The notes beneath the pieces were generated by a model, which saw nothing but the letters and a program-made list of their open reading frames with translations, made no database searches and had not been told where the DNA came from. From a bacterium (GTDB lineage Bacteria > Bacillota > Clostridia > Oscillospirales > Ruminococcaceae): DNA of 46,037 nucleotides. The stretch spans positions 1 to 46,037 of the forward strand of contig SFVK01000016.1 of the NCBI GenBank assembly GCA_004561545.1, in the 5' to 3' direction. Positions 1 to 8,565 of this stretch are shown here, one piece after another. A program made the position numbers and the translations under genes. Position 1 is the first letter of the stretch; each line of letters begins with the position of its first letter.

Positions 1-401
1 CTTGAAAACAAACTGAAAACTGCCAGAGAATTTGCCCTCAAACAGGGGAGATGGGGCTTTTCCCAGCCATCAATCCGCTCCCAAATATTAACAAATTGTA
101 AACTTTCGCTTTTTCCTTCAAAAAACGCAAAAATCACGGCTATCGGTGTGGAAAACCGACAGCCGGGATTGAAAACTTTTTGAAAACAGCCGAATCTTTT
201 TGAGATTTATCTACAAATGCGCTCATTTTTTGCACAATGCGGGCGCACCGCTGTGGAAAAACGGCAACAAAAAAGCCCAACCGCAGTGAAACGATTGGAC
301 AACCTTGTAAAATACGACCTTGAAAACAGGACGTCGAAATCGCCATTTTTTGGCGTTACAACAAAGAAAAAAGGCTGTGACATCTTTTTTGTCACAGCTG
401 T
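1..401. other. AT-rich geneless stretch with DnaA-box-like nonamers
   Basis: No credible coding region is visible here: short open frames lack ribosome-binding sites and the base composition is far more AT-rich than the neighbouring genes. It contains three nonamers one mismatch from the DnaA box TTATCCACA: TTATCTACA at 207-215 and TGTGGAAAA (reverse TTTTCCACA) at 147-155 and 252-260, plus several GAAAAC motifs. This could be an origin-like or DnaA-titrating region, or simply AT-rich spacer whose left flank is outside the window. No dnaA, dnaN or rpmH gene is visible nearby, so an origin call is not supported. Confidence 0.3.
361..398 (-). terminator. Intrinsic terminator of the tRNA gene
   Basis: Read on the minus strand, an 8-bp perfect stem GCTGTGAC/GTCACAGC (374-381 with 391-398) is followed by a T-rich tract (complement of 361-372). 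It starts four bases past the CCA end of the tRNA. Confidence 0.85.
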
Positions 402-477
<76 letters not shown>

Positions 478-506
478 ATATAAGGCGCTCTCTTGAGTGC
501 TTAAAT

Positions 507-535
507 ACTATACCACAACTCAAAGTGCCTGTCAA
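507..535 (-). promoter_or_regulatory. Promoter of the initiator tRNA
   Basis: Minus-strand TTGACA (530-535) and TATAGT (507-512) are separated by 17 bases. This is a near-consensus sigma-A promoter about 30 bases upstream of the tRNA 5' end. Confidence 0.85.
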
Positions 536-658
536 GAGGGAACGGCGCAAAAGTTGCGCAAAAAGTTGCGCCGGAGGCGCACCGGCGGTGCCGGGCGGGG
601 GGGCTGCGCCGGCGGGGGCGATGGCCGCAGCGGCGGCGGGGGGCGCCGCAAATAACAG

Positions 659-687
659 TTGAATCGCGGCGCAAAAACAGGTACTAT
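659..687 (+). promoter_or_regulatory. Promoter of the ribosomal-protection GTPase fusion gene
   Basis: TTGAAT (659-664), a 17-base spacer and TACTAT (682-687) lie 34 bases before the ATG at 722. It directly follows a GC-rich low-complexity stretch (541-655). Confidence 0.6.
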
Positions 688-721
688 ATAAGGTAGATTA
701 AAAAATTGGGGACAGGGAATT

Positions 722-3397
722 ATGAAACGATTGGTCATCGGCGTTCTGGCCCACGTTGACAGCGGCAAGACGACCCTGGCGGAGGCACTGCTCTTTCGCG
801 CCGGGGTGATCCGCAAGCTGGGGCGGGTGGACCACCGGGACGCCTTTCTGGACACCGACGCGCTGGAGCGGGCGCGGGGCATCACCATCTTTGCCAAACA
901 GGCCGAGCTCACGCTGCCTGCGGGCCGCGACGGCGGCGTGCCGCTGGAGGAAACCGGCATCACGCTGCTGGACACCCCCGGCCATGTGGACTTTTCCGCC
1001 GAGGCGGAGCGCACCCTGCAGGTGCTGGACTATGCCATTCTGGTCATCTCGGGCACAGACGGGGTGCAGAGCCACACCGCCACGCTGTGGCGGTTGCTGG
1101 AGCGGTACCACGTTCCAACGCTGATTTTTGTCAACAAGATGGACCTGCCCGGCGCCGACCGGGAGGTTCGGCTGCGGGAGCTGCGCGGGCGGTTCGGAGA
1201 CGGCTGCGTGGACTTTTCCGCCGACGCCTCCCCCGCCGCCCGGGCCGAGGCGCTGGCCCTGTGCAGTGAACCGCTGATGAACGCCTTTCTGGCCGGGGAC
1301 ATTGCCCGGGAGGATCTGGTGACCGCCATTGCGCGGCGGCAGGTTTTCCCCTGCTATTTCGGGTCGGCGCTGCGGATGGAGGGCATTGACGCGCTGCTCA
1401 CCGGCCTGCAGCGGGACACCCGGATGCCCCCCGCCGCGCCGGACTTTGGCGCGCAGGTGTTCAAGATCGGCGCCGACGACCAGGGCGCCCGGCTGACCTA
1501 TCTGAAGGTCACCGGCGGCGTCCTGAAGGTGAAATCCACCCTCTGCGCCCGGCCGGACGCCCGGGCCGCCTTTGAGGAGAAGGCCGACCAGCTGCGGCTG
1601 TACTCCGGCAGCAAGTTCCGGCTCATCAGCGAGGCCCCCGCCGGAACGGTGTGCGCCGTGACGGGGCTGACCAAAACCTATCCCGGGCAGGGGCTGGGCA
1701 GCCAGCCGGACGCCCGGATGCCCATTCTGGAGCCGGTGCTCAACTACCGGGTGGAGCTGCCCGAGGGCGCCGACCCCCACCACGCCCTGCGGGCGCTGCG
1801 CACGCTGGAGGAGGAAGACCCCCAGCTCCATGTGGTGTGGAACGACGCGCTGGGCGAGATTCATTTGCAGCTCATGGGCGAGGTCCAGCTGGAAATTCTG
1901 CAAAGCGTGCTGCACAGCCGGTTCGGGCTGGAGGTGGGCTTTGGCGAGGGCGGCATCCTGTACAAAGAGACCCTCTCGGCCCCCGTGGAGGGCGTGGGCC
2001 ACTACGAGCCGCTGCGCCATTATGCCGAGGTCCATCTGCTGCTGGAGCCGGGACCCCGGGGCAGCGGCGTGCAGCTGGCCAGCTGCTGCCGCACCGACGC
2101 GCTGGACGGCAACTGGCAGCGGCTGATTCTGACCCACCTGGCCGAGCGGAGCCACGCCGGCGTTCTGGCGGGCGCGCCGCTGACCGATGTGAAAATCACA
2201 CTGACGGCGGGGCGGGCCCACCTCAAGCACACCGAGGGCGGGGACTTCCGCCAGGCCACCTACCGCGCCGTGCGGCAGGGGCTGCGCACCGCCGCGGCGG
2301 CGGGCAACGCCGTTTTGCTGGAGCCGTGGTACGACTTCCGGCTGGAGGTTCCCCAGGACTGCGTGGGCCGGGCCATGGCGGATTTGCAGCGCCGCTGCGC
2401 CGAATTTTCCCCGCCCACTGTGGAAAACGGGATGGCCGTGCTGACCGGCGCCGCGCCGGTGGCCGAAATGCGGGGTTGCGCCCGGGAGGTGACCGCCTAC
2501 ACCCGGGGCGCGGGGCGGCTGAGCTGCATCCCCAAGGGGTACGCCCCCTGCCATAACACCCCGGAGGTGCTGGCCGCCATCGGCTACAACGCCGACGCCG
2601 ATGTGGAGAACCCCGCTGACTCGGTCTTTTGCAGCCACGGGGCGGGGTACCTGGTCAAGTGGGACGAGGTGCCCGCCCGGGCCCATGTGTCCGGCGGGCT
2701 GGGCCGCAGCGCCCCCGGGGCGGCGGACGCCGAAGAACCGCAGGACGGGGCGCAATCCCCCGCCGGCGCTGCCCGGCGGCGGGCGGAGGCCTACCGGGGC
2801 ACGCTGGAACAGGACAGGGAGCTGCTGGCCATCTTTGAGCGTACCTACGGGCCGATCCGCCGCTGGGGCGAAGTGCCGGGGCGGGAGGATGCCCGCATCG
2901 CCGCCCGCCTGGCCTTTGACAGCGGCAAACCGGCGGCGTCCCGCACACCGGCCGCGCCGCCGCCCGCCGGGCCGGACTATCTGCTGGTGGACGGCTACAA
3001 CGTCATCTTTGCGTGGGAGGACCTGAAAGCGCTGGCGGCGGACAATCTGGACGCCGCCCGCCGCAGGCTGATGGACATTCTGTGCAACTATGCGGGATAC
3101 CGCAAATGCGTGCCCATCCTGGTCTTTGACGCCTACCGGATCAAGGGCGGCAGCCGGGAGGTGGAGACCTGGCACAACCTGCATGTGATCTACACCCGGG
3201 AAGCCGAGACCGCCGATATGTTCATTGAGCGGGCCACCCATGAGCTGGCCCGGCAGCACCGGGTGCGGGTGGTCAGCTCGGACGGCGCGGAACAGATCAT
3301 CATTCTGGGCAACGGCGCGCTGCGGGTCTCGGCCCAGGCCTTCCAGCGGGAGGTCCGGGCCGTGGAGGCCGAGATCCGGGAATATCTGGAATCCTGA
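722..3397 (+). CDS. Tet(M)/EF-G-like ribosomal-protection GTPase fused to Rae1/YacP-type NYN nuclease domain
   Basis: This 891-residue protein has two parts. Residues 1 to about 640 are a translation-factor GTPase of the Tet(M)/Tet(W)/EF-G family: P-loop AHVDSGKT (10-17), switch motif RGITI (52-56), DTPGHVDF (84-91) and NKMD (138-141), then EF-G-like downstream domains. After a Pro/Ala-rich linker, residues about 750-891 form a NYN/PIN-like domain of the YacP (Rae1) family, with acidic signatures VDGYN (Asp757), LVFDAYR and VVSSDG. Bacillus Rae1 is a ribosome-associated endonuclease that cuts mRNA in the A site. Family knowledge thus suggests a ribosome-acting GTPase tethered to a ribosome-dependent nuclease. 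Whether it confers tetracycline resistance is not evident; it may be a housekeeping or rescue homologue. A purine-rich GGGGACAGGG precedes the ATG. Confidence 0.88.
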   Translation: MKRLVIGVLAHVDSGKTTLAEALLFRAGVIRKLGRVDHRDAFLDTDALERARGITIFAKQAELTLPAGRDGGVPLEETGITLLDTPGHVDFSAEAERTLQVLDYAILVISGTDGVQSHTATLWRLLERYHVPTLIFVNKMDLPGADREVRLRELRGRFGDGCVDFSADASPAARAEALALCSEPLMNAFLAGDIAREDLVTAIARRQVFPCYFGSALRMEGIDALLTGLQRDTRMPPAAPDFGAQVFKIGADDQGARLTYLKVTGGVLKVKSTLCARPDARAAFEEKADQLRLYSGSKFRLISEAPAGTVCAVTGLTKTYPGQGLGSQPDARMPILEPVLNYRVELPEGADPHHALRALRTLEEEDPQLHVVWNDALGEIHLQLMGEVQLEILQSVLHSRFGLEVGFGEGGILYKETLSAPVEGVGHYEPLRHYAEVHLLLEPGPRGSGVQLASCCRTDALDGNWQRLILTHLAERSHAGVLAGAPLTDVKITLTAGRAHLKHTEGGDFRQATYRAVRQGLRTAAAAGNAVLLEPWYDFRLEVPQDCVGRAMADLQRRCAEFSPPTVENGMAVLTGAAPVAEMRGCAREVTAYTRGAGRLSCIPKGYAPCHNTPEVLAAIGYNADADVENPADSVFCSHGAGYLVKWDEVPARAHVSGGLGRSAPGAADAEEPQDGAQSPAGAARRRAEAYRGTLEQDRELLAIFERTYGPIRRWGEVPGREDARIAARLAFDSGKPAASRTPAAPPPAGPDYLLVDGYNVIFAWEDLKALAADNLDAARRRLMDILCNYAGYRKCVPILVFDAYRIKGGSREVETWHNLHVIYTREAETADMFIERATHELARQHRVRVVSSDGAEQIIILGNGALRVSAQAFQREVRAVEAEIREYLES

Positions 3398-3431
3398 AGG
3401 GACCTATATTTAAAAAAGGAAGCTTTGTTCT

Positions 3432-5312
3432 ATGGAATTTATCTTGAGCCGCGCCACCACGGTGGAGGCGCAGTGGGCCGGGGCGCCGGTCCAGCGGGCG
3501 GTGGCCCGCTTCCGCCGGGACCTGGAAATGACCCTGTGCCCCACCGGGATGACCCCCGGCAACCGCATGATGATCTGCCTGGCCCCCGCCCTGCCGGCCG
3601 AGAGCTACACGCTGGACGTGAGCGGTGACCTGCTGACCTTGTGCGCCGCCGACGACCTGGGCGCGGTGTACGGCCTGCTGGACCTGAGCCGGGACGCGCT
3701 GGGGGTGAATCCCTTCTGGTTCTGGAACGAGCAGCGCTTTGAGCCAAAGCCCTTTGCCACCGTGACGGGGCAGCGGTCCGCCAGCCCTGCGGCGGCGGTG
3801 ACGCTGCGGGGATGGGACCTCTCCCACGCGCCGCTGCTGGACGCCTGGGCCAACGAGAGCAATCAGGGCTGGGAGATGGCCTTTGAGGCGCTGCTGCGCT
3901 GCCGCGGCAACGTGGTGCGCACCGACCGGTGCGCCGACCTGGCCGCCGCCATGGGCCTGCGGCTGATGCAGGACCCCCGCCGCCCGCTGGGAGCGGCGCC
4001 CCAGCCCGCCGCCGTGCAGGACATTCCCGCCCGCCGCGCGGTGTGGGAGGACGCCATCCGCCGCCAGAAGGCGCTGCCCCGGGTGTGGAGCCTGGGCTGC
4101 CTTGACGCCGGGCGCCACCCCGACGCCGAGAGTTACAGCGCCGCCGTACGGGAACAGTCCACGCTGGTCCGGGCCTCCCTGCCGGGGGCGCCGCTCACCC
4201 TGTTTCTGGAGGGCAGCGCGGCGGCGATGTACCACGAAGGGCGGCTGGATCTGCCCGCCGATGTGGTGCCGGTGCTGACCCCCCGCCCCACCGACAGCGA
4301 GGCCGGCGGGCCCGGCCCCGGCATCCGGCACGGGCTTTGGGTGGAGCTGTGCAGCCGGGACCCCATGACGGGCAACCCGGTCACCCCGCTGCCCGACGGC
4401 GACGATCCGCTGTGCGAAACGCTGAAGGGCGCCTGGCGCAGCGGCGTGCGCACCCTGTGGATGGCGGATGTGGGCGATCTGCGGCCGTATCTGGAAACGC
4501 TGGATCTGGTGTCGGCGCTGTGGTGCCGTCCCGACACCGACACCGAAGCCCTGCGCACCGCGTATCTGCGCAGCACCTTCCGCGCACCGGACAACTGGAC
4601 GCTGACCGACACCAGCCTGGACGATCTGTCGGTCTGTATGCGGGCCTGGGCCCAGAGCACGGTGCGCTGCGGCTATCCGCCCCGGGCCATGGGGGAAAAC
4701 TTTCTGAGCCGGGCCGTCCGAGCCCTGGCCGGGGCCTGGCTGTGCGGCCGGGTGGACGAGCCGGTGCCCGCGCTGGTCCCGGTGCTGGGGCAGCATCCCT
4801 TTGCCCAGCAGCTTTCGGCGTTCCGCGCTGCCTGCGAGGAGGCGCTGACCAGCTTTGAAACGCTGCTGCCCGGCTGCTCCTACGCGGGGCGGGCCACCAC
4901 CCGGCTGTGGAAGGACGCCTATGTGATCTATGTGAAATATTATCTCTACGCGCTGCGGGGTGCGGTGCGGTTCTGCCGCGCCCGGGAGCAGTATCTGGGC
5001 CGGGACTACCGCGCCTGCTTTGCCACGCTGGGCCAGGGGGCGGACGATTTTGCCGCCGCCGCAGCGCTGATGCAGGGCGGCAGCGGGCTGTGGACCGGGT
5101 TTTACGCCTCGGCGGTGCCGGACTGCGCCCGCACCGTCCCCGTGATGGTCAGCCTGATGGCGCTGCCCCGGGCCGCCGGGGACGGGCCGGACTACACCGG
5201 CTGGCAGGGCGCGCTGCCCGGCGCGGGGGACGCCCCGATGGCGGATTTTGCGCTCTACCGCGCCATGCTCCGCGCCCGGGAGGAGGGCGGGGAACCCCAA
5301 CAAATGCAATAA
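3432..5312 (+). CDS. Glycoside hydrolase family 115-like protein
   Basis: This 626-residue protein lacks a signal peptide and so should be cytoplasmic. The first third resembles the start of GH115 alpha-glucuronidases: a segment like 'DDLGAVYGLLDLSRDALG', an aromatic NPFWFWNEQRF motif, and a following RGWDLSH segment where GH115 proteins have RGIFIND-like sequence. It is shorter than typical GH115 enzymes, and I could not identify the catalytic residues with confidence. It begins 34 bases after the GTPase-nuclease fusion with ribosome-binding site AAGGAAG, so co-transcription is possible. The remainder, rich in Ala, Arg and Leu, I do not recognise. The family call rests on motif memory only. 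Confidence 0.55.
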   Translation: MEFILSRATTVEAQWAGAPVQRAVARFRRDLEMTLCPTGMTPGNRMMICLAPALPAESYTLDVSGDLLTLCAADDLGAVYGLLDLSRDALGVNPFWFWNEQRFEPKPFATVTGQRSASPAAAVTLRGWDLSHAPLLDAWANESNQGWEMAFEALLRCRGNVVRTDRCADLAAAMGLRLMQDPRRPLGAAPQPAAVQDIPARRAVWEDAIRRQKALPRVWSLGCLDAGRHPDAESYSAAVREQSTLVRASLPGAPLTLFLEGSAAAMYHEGRLDLPADVVPVLTPRPTDSEAGGPGPGIRHGLWVELCSRDPMTGNPVTPLPDGDDPLCETLKGAWRSGVRTLWMADVGDLRPYLETLDLVSALWCRPDTDTEALRTAYLRSTFRAPDNWTLTDTSLDDLSVCMRAWAQSTVRCGYPPRAMGENFLSRAVRALAGAWLCGRVDEPVPALVPVLGQHPFAQQLSAFRAACEEALTSFETLLPGCSYAGRATTRLWKDAYVIYVKYYLYALRGAVRFCRAREQYLGRDYRACFATLGQGADDFAAAAALMQGGSGLWTGFYASAVPDCARTVPVMVSLMALPRAAGDGPDYTGWQGALPGAGDAPMADFALYRAMLRAREEGGEPQQMQ

Positions 5313-5351
5313 ACAGCGCGGCAGACCGTACGGTTGGTCTGCCGCGCTGTT
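5312..5351. terminator. Bidirectional terminator between convergent genes
   Basis: A perfect 16-bp stem (5312-5327 with 5336-5351, core CAGCGCGGCAGACC) fills the gap between the stop of the GH115-like gene and the stop of the peroxiredoxin gene on the other strand. Confidence 0.85.
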
Positions 5352-5363
5352 TGGATTTGGCTG

Positions 5364-5822
5364 TTATTGCAAAAGTTCCAGCACCTCGGCGGGGTTGGTG
5401 TCGGGCTTGACCTTGGGCAGGGCGTGCCGGATCACCCCGTCGCCGTCAATGACGTAGGTGGAGCGCACCACGCCCATGCTGACCTTGCCGCACATCTTTT
5501 TTTCCTGCCAGACGCCGTAGGCCTCGATGGCCTGGCGCTCCGGGTCCGAGAGCAGCACAAAGGGCAGGTCATACTTGGCGGCAAACCTCTGATGGGAGGC
5601 CGTCGAGTCCTTGCTGACGCCGATGACCACGGCGTTGCGGCTCCGAAACGCCTCATAGGCCGCCGCAAAGGCGCAGGCCTGGCGGGTGCAGCCGGGGGTG
5701 TTGTCTTTGGGGTAAAAATAGAGCACAACGGTTTTGCCCCGAAAATCCGACAGGCGGACGGGGTTGCCGCTCTGGTCGGGCAGCGTGAAATCGGGGGCCG
5801 GGGTTCCGGGGGTCAGAAGCAT
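5364..5822 (-). CDS. bcp: Thioredoxin-dependent thiol peroxidase (Bcp/PrxQ peroxiredoxin)
   Basis: This 152-residue protein has the AhpC/TSA fold typical of the BCP/PrxQ group. The peroxidatic cysteine lies in PGCTRQAC (Cys45), and Cys50 five residues later is the usual resolving cysteine in atypical 2-Cys enzymes. It reduces hydrogen peroxide and alkyl hydroperoxides in the cytoplasm using thioredoxin. The length is normal for the family. The start has the ribosome-binding site AAGGAG, 16 bases after the Xaa-Pro peptidase stop, so the two genes form an operon. A role in surviving oxygen exposure is expected in an anaerobe. Confidence 0.95.
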   Translation of the reverse strand: MLLTPGTPAPDFTLPDQSGNPVRLSDFRGKTVVLYFYPKDNTPGCTRQACAFAAAYEAFRSRNAVVIGVSKDSTASHQRFAAKYDLPFVLLSDPERQAIEAYGVWQEKKMCGKVSMGVVRSTYVIDGDGVIRHALPKVKPDTNPAEVLELLQ

Positions 5823-5838
5823 GGCGGGTTCTCCTTTC

Positions 5839-7626
5839 TCAGCGGTGGATGGGCGCCGTCTTTTCTTTGAGCCAGGCGCGCTCGGGTTCGGTCATGCGGG
5901 GGCTGAGCATCTCATAGACGCGGGCATGGTAGGCGTTGAGCCAGTCCATCTGTTCCCGGCTTAGCTCGTCCACCAGCACCGGCCCGGTGGCGATGGGCAC
6001 CAGCGTCAGCGGCTCAAAGCGCAGCCAGCGGCCATACTGGTTTTCGCCGGCCTCCACGCATTCCAGCTCGTTTTCGATGCGGATGCCCACCTCGTCGGTC
6101 TCATAGACGCCCGGCTCGTCGGTGACCGTCATGCCGGGGCGGAACACCGTGTCATTGTTGGGGCCAAGGCGCTGGGGGCCTTCGTGGACGCTGGAGATAA
6201 AGCCCACGCCGTGGCCGGTGCCGCAGCGGTAGTTGATCTTGTGGGACCACAGCGGGCCGCGGGCAAAGCTGTCCAGCGCGCCGCCGGTGCAGTAGTCCAG
6301 GAACACCGCCCGGGCCATGTCGATATGGCATTGCAGCGTCCAGGTGTAATAGCGGCGCTCGTTGTCGGTGAGCGGGCCGACGGGGTAGGTGCGGGTGATG
6401 TCGGTGGTGCCGCAGTCGTATTGGCCGCCGTTGTCCACCAGCAGCAGGCCCCGGGGCTGGATGACGCTGTCGCTGCCCTCCCCGGCCTGATAGTGCATCA
6501 TGGCGGCGTTGGGGCCGTAGGCGGCGATGGTGCCAAAGCTGTCCTCAAAGTAACCGGGCATCTCGGCGCGGCGGCGCTGGAGCATGGCTGCGATGTCGGT
6601 TTCGTGGAGAACCTTGCCCTCGGCCAGCGCCTGCTCCAGATCCATCTGGAAGCGGCAGACCGCCACGCCGTCCCGGATATGGCATTCCCGGATGTTTTGC
6701 AGCTCCACGGCGTTCTTGACCCCCTTGAGGGCAAGGATGGGATCGGCGCCGGCCACCGTCCTGTGCTCCTTCAGGGCGCAGGCCAGGTCATAGTTGGTGG
6801 TTTTGGGGTCCACCAGGAACACCTCGCCGGCGGGCAGGGCGCGCACGGCGGCGGTCAGGGCGGTGTAGTCCTCCACCGTCACGCCGCTGGCGGCCAGGGT
6901 GGCGGTGTCCGCTCCGCTCAGGCGGCCGGGCGCCAGGAAAAGGGTGCACCGGTCCATCGTGACCAGGGCGTAGGCCACGGCCAGCGGGGTGCAGGGCAGG
7001 TCATTGGCCCGCAGGTTGGTCAGCCAGGCCACACAGTCCAGCCCGGTGACGGCCAGGGCGGTGGCGCCGGCCTTTTGCAGCTCGCCCCGCACCAGAGCGA
7101 TGCGGTCGGCGGCGGTGGCGCCGGTCTGGGCGGGGGTGAGCAGGCGGCAGGGGGTGTCGGGCAGGGCCGGGCGGTCACCCAGGCGCTCCCACAGGGGGTT
7201 GACCACATCCCGGCTGGCCAGCGCCGCGCCGCTCTTTTGCAGCGCGGCGGCGTACTGCTCCGCCACGGCGGCGGGCACGCAGCTGCCGTCCAGCAGCAGG
7301 GTCTGCCCTTCCTTAAAATGGGCGGTCAGGTATTCCGCCACGGTGGGCACCCCGGCGGAACCGGCGTGCATACATTCAATCTCGGTCCCGGCCAGCTGGC
7401 GGTCCGCCTGGACATAGAACCGGCCGTCGCACCACAGGGCGCTGCCGGTCATGGTCACCACAAGGGTGGAATTTTCGCCGGTAAAGCCGGAGAACCAGGT
7501 CAGGCTGTTGTAGTGGGCGGGCAGATACTCGCTGGAATGGGGGTCGCTGGTCATAAGCAGCACACCGCTGCCGCCGGCATCCTTTGCCGCGGCGCGGAGC
7601 GCGGAAATTTTTTCGTTGGTGGTCAA
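5839..7626 (-). CDS. pepP: Xaa-Pro aminopeptidase (M24B metallopeptidase)
   Basis: A 595-residue aminopeptidase P-type enzyme that removes N-terminal residues preceding proline. It has two creatinase-type N-terminal domains and a C-terminal M24 pita-bread domain with dinuclear metal ligands: Asp in LLLVDNGGQYDCG, Asp in TTDITRTYP, His in GTGHGVGF, Glu in TDEPGVYE and Glu in RIENELE. I chose the TTG start at 7626 because AGAAGGAG lies just upstream. The alternative ATG at 7668 falls inside the promoter -10 box (7667-7672), so it cannot be in the transcript from that promoter. It is first in an operon with the peroxiredoxin. Confidence 0.93.
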   Translation of the reverse strand: MTTNEKISALRAAAKDAGGSGVLLMTSDPHSSEYLPAHYNSLTWFSGFTGENSTLVVTMTGSALWCDGRFYVQADRQLAGTEIECMHAGSAGVPTVAEYLTAHFKEGQTLLLDGSCVPAAVAEQYAAALQKSGAALASRDVVNPLWERLGDRPALPDTPCRLLTPAQTGATAADRIALVRGELQKAGATALAVTGLDCVAWLTNLRANDLPCTPLAVAYALVTMDRCTLFLAPGRLSGADTATLAASGVTVEDYTALTAAVRALPAGEVFLVDPKTTNYDLACALKEHRTVAGADPILALKGVKNAVELQNIRECHIRDGVAVCRFQMDLEQALAEGKVLHETDIAAMLQRRRAEMPGYFEDSFGTIAAYGPNAAMMHYQAGEGSDSVIQPRGLLLVDNGGQYDCGTTDITRTYPVGPLTDNERRYYTWTLQCHIDMARAVFLDYCTGGALDSFARGPLWSHKINYRCGTGHGVGFISSVHEGPQRLGPNNDTVFRPGMTVTDEPGVYETDEVGIRIENELECVEAGENQYGRWLRFEPLTLVPIATGPVLVDELSREQMDWLNAYHARVYEMLSPRMTEPERAWLKEKTAPIHR

Positions 7627-7666
7627 GGCTGATTCGCTCCTTCTGTCACAAAATTCAGACAAGCCC

Positions 7667-7694
7667 ATTCTAACACAATTTTGCGCAAGGTCAA
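7667..7694 (-). promoter_or_regulatory. Promoter of pepP-bcp
   Basis: Minus-strand TTGACC (7689-7694), a 16-base spacer and TAGAAT (7667-7672). It lies in the 71-base gap after the histidine phosphatase gene and decides the start codon of pepP. Confidence 0.65.
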
Positions 7695-7697
7695 GCC

Positions 7698-8333
7698 TCA
7701 GCCAATGTCATCCAGATAGCCCCGGGGCACCACGTCGAAGGCCTCGGCCAGGTGGTCCCGCATCCACATCTCGGCGTCCAGCCGCACGCTGTAGCCGCAG
7801 CCGGGGTCGGTCATCCATTCCTCGGGCCTGGCGCTGGGCAGAACGTGGCTGGCCATCATGTTCATGATGACGCCGCCGTGGGTGATGCAGGCGGCCTCCA
7901 CGGTGTGGGTCTTGAGCTGATACTCAAACATCTTCATCAGCATATTGCTGGTGCGGTCAAAGAACGCCTTGCGGTCCTCGGCGCCCTCGGGCACTTCCCG
8001 GCTGGAGGGGTCCATCCAGGCCGCAAACTCGGGGTCCTTGACCAGCTCGGTGACGGGTCGGTTCTCGAATTTGCCAAAATTCATCTCCTTCAGATCGTCC
8101 AGCGCCACAATCTTTGCGTCGGGGAAGAGGATCTGCGCGGTCTCGGTGGCCCGCCGCAGCGGGGAGGTGAACACCAGCGGAACCTGCGGGTAGGGGAACT
8201 GGCCTTTCAGCTCGGCCAGCTGGGCGCGGCCCTCGTCGCACAGCGGCAGGTCGGTGCCGCTGCCGATGTAGCGGCCGTCCAGGTTGCCTGCGGTCAGGCC
8301 GTGGCGGATGAGATGCAGCTTATAGTATTGCAA
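7698..8333 (-). CDS. Histidine phosphatase family protein (phosphoglycerate mutase-like)
   Basis: A 211-residue member of the histidine phosphatase superfamily. The phosphorylated histidine is in LIRHGLTAGN (Arg10-His11-Gly12). A second conserved Arg is in SPLRRATETA, and the distal catalytic His is in ITHGGVIMN. Members dephosphorylate small phosphometabolites; the substrate cannot be told from sequence. The start codon is TTG at 8333, with GGAGGG seven bases upstream. It lies upstream of pepP on the same strand but pepP has its own promoter, so readthrough is optional. Confidence 0.88.
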   Translation of the reverse strand: MQYYKLHLIRHGLTAGNLDGRYIGSGTDLPLCDEGRAQLAELKGQFPYPQVPLVFTSPLRRATETAQILFPDAKIVALDDLKEMNFGKFENRPVTELVKDPEFAAWMDPSSREVPEGAEDRKAFFDRTSNMLMKMFEYQLKTHTVEAACITHGGVIMNMMASHVLPSARPEEWMTDPGCGYSVRLDAEMWMRDHLAEAFDVVPRGYLDDIG

Positions 8334-8500
8334 GATAAAACCCTCCGTACAATGGTTACAATTTAATTACAAAAAACCAATCCGCCGCAGCCGCACACAA
8401 TATTTATACCGTGGGGCCGCAGCGGGAAACAACATCTTGTCATCGCAGAAAAACAGCGAAATCCGGCAAAAAAATTGAACAAGAGACTGCAAAAAAGATC

Positions 8501-8529
8501 TTTACAAATCGTTTTTTGGCGAATATAAT
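8501..8529 (+). promoter_or_regulatory. Promoter of the XRE regulator gene
   Basis: TTTACA (8501-8506), 17-base spacer, perfect TATAAT (8524-8529), 36 bases before the start codon. Confidence 0.85.
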
Positions 8530-8565
8530 TTACATCATGTAGAAAAACATGAAGGACGGACGAAC

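Noticed and set aside
722..2650. Annotating the GTPase as a tetracycline resistance gene
   Set aside because: Family membership is clear but divergence, the nuclease fusion and the chromosomal context without mobile elements do not support a resistance claim.
698..3259. Long open frame antisense to the GTPase-nuclease gene (853 codons)
   Set aside because: Low-complexity Gly/Pro/Arg/His-rich translation with no family motif; an artefact of high GC at third codon positions of the real gene.
7626..7668. Upstream ATG start (7668) for the Xaa-Pro peptidase
   Set aside because: It overlaps the promoter -10 box and lacks a ribosome-binding site, whereas TTG 7626 has AGAAGGAG.
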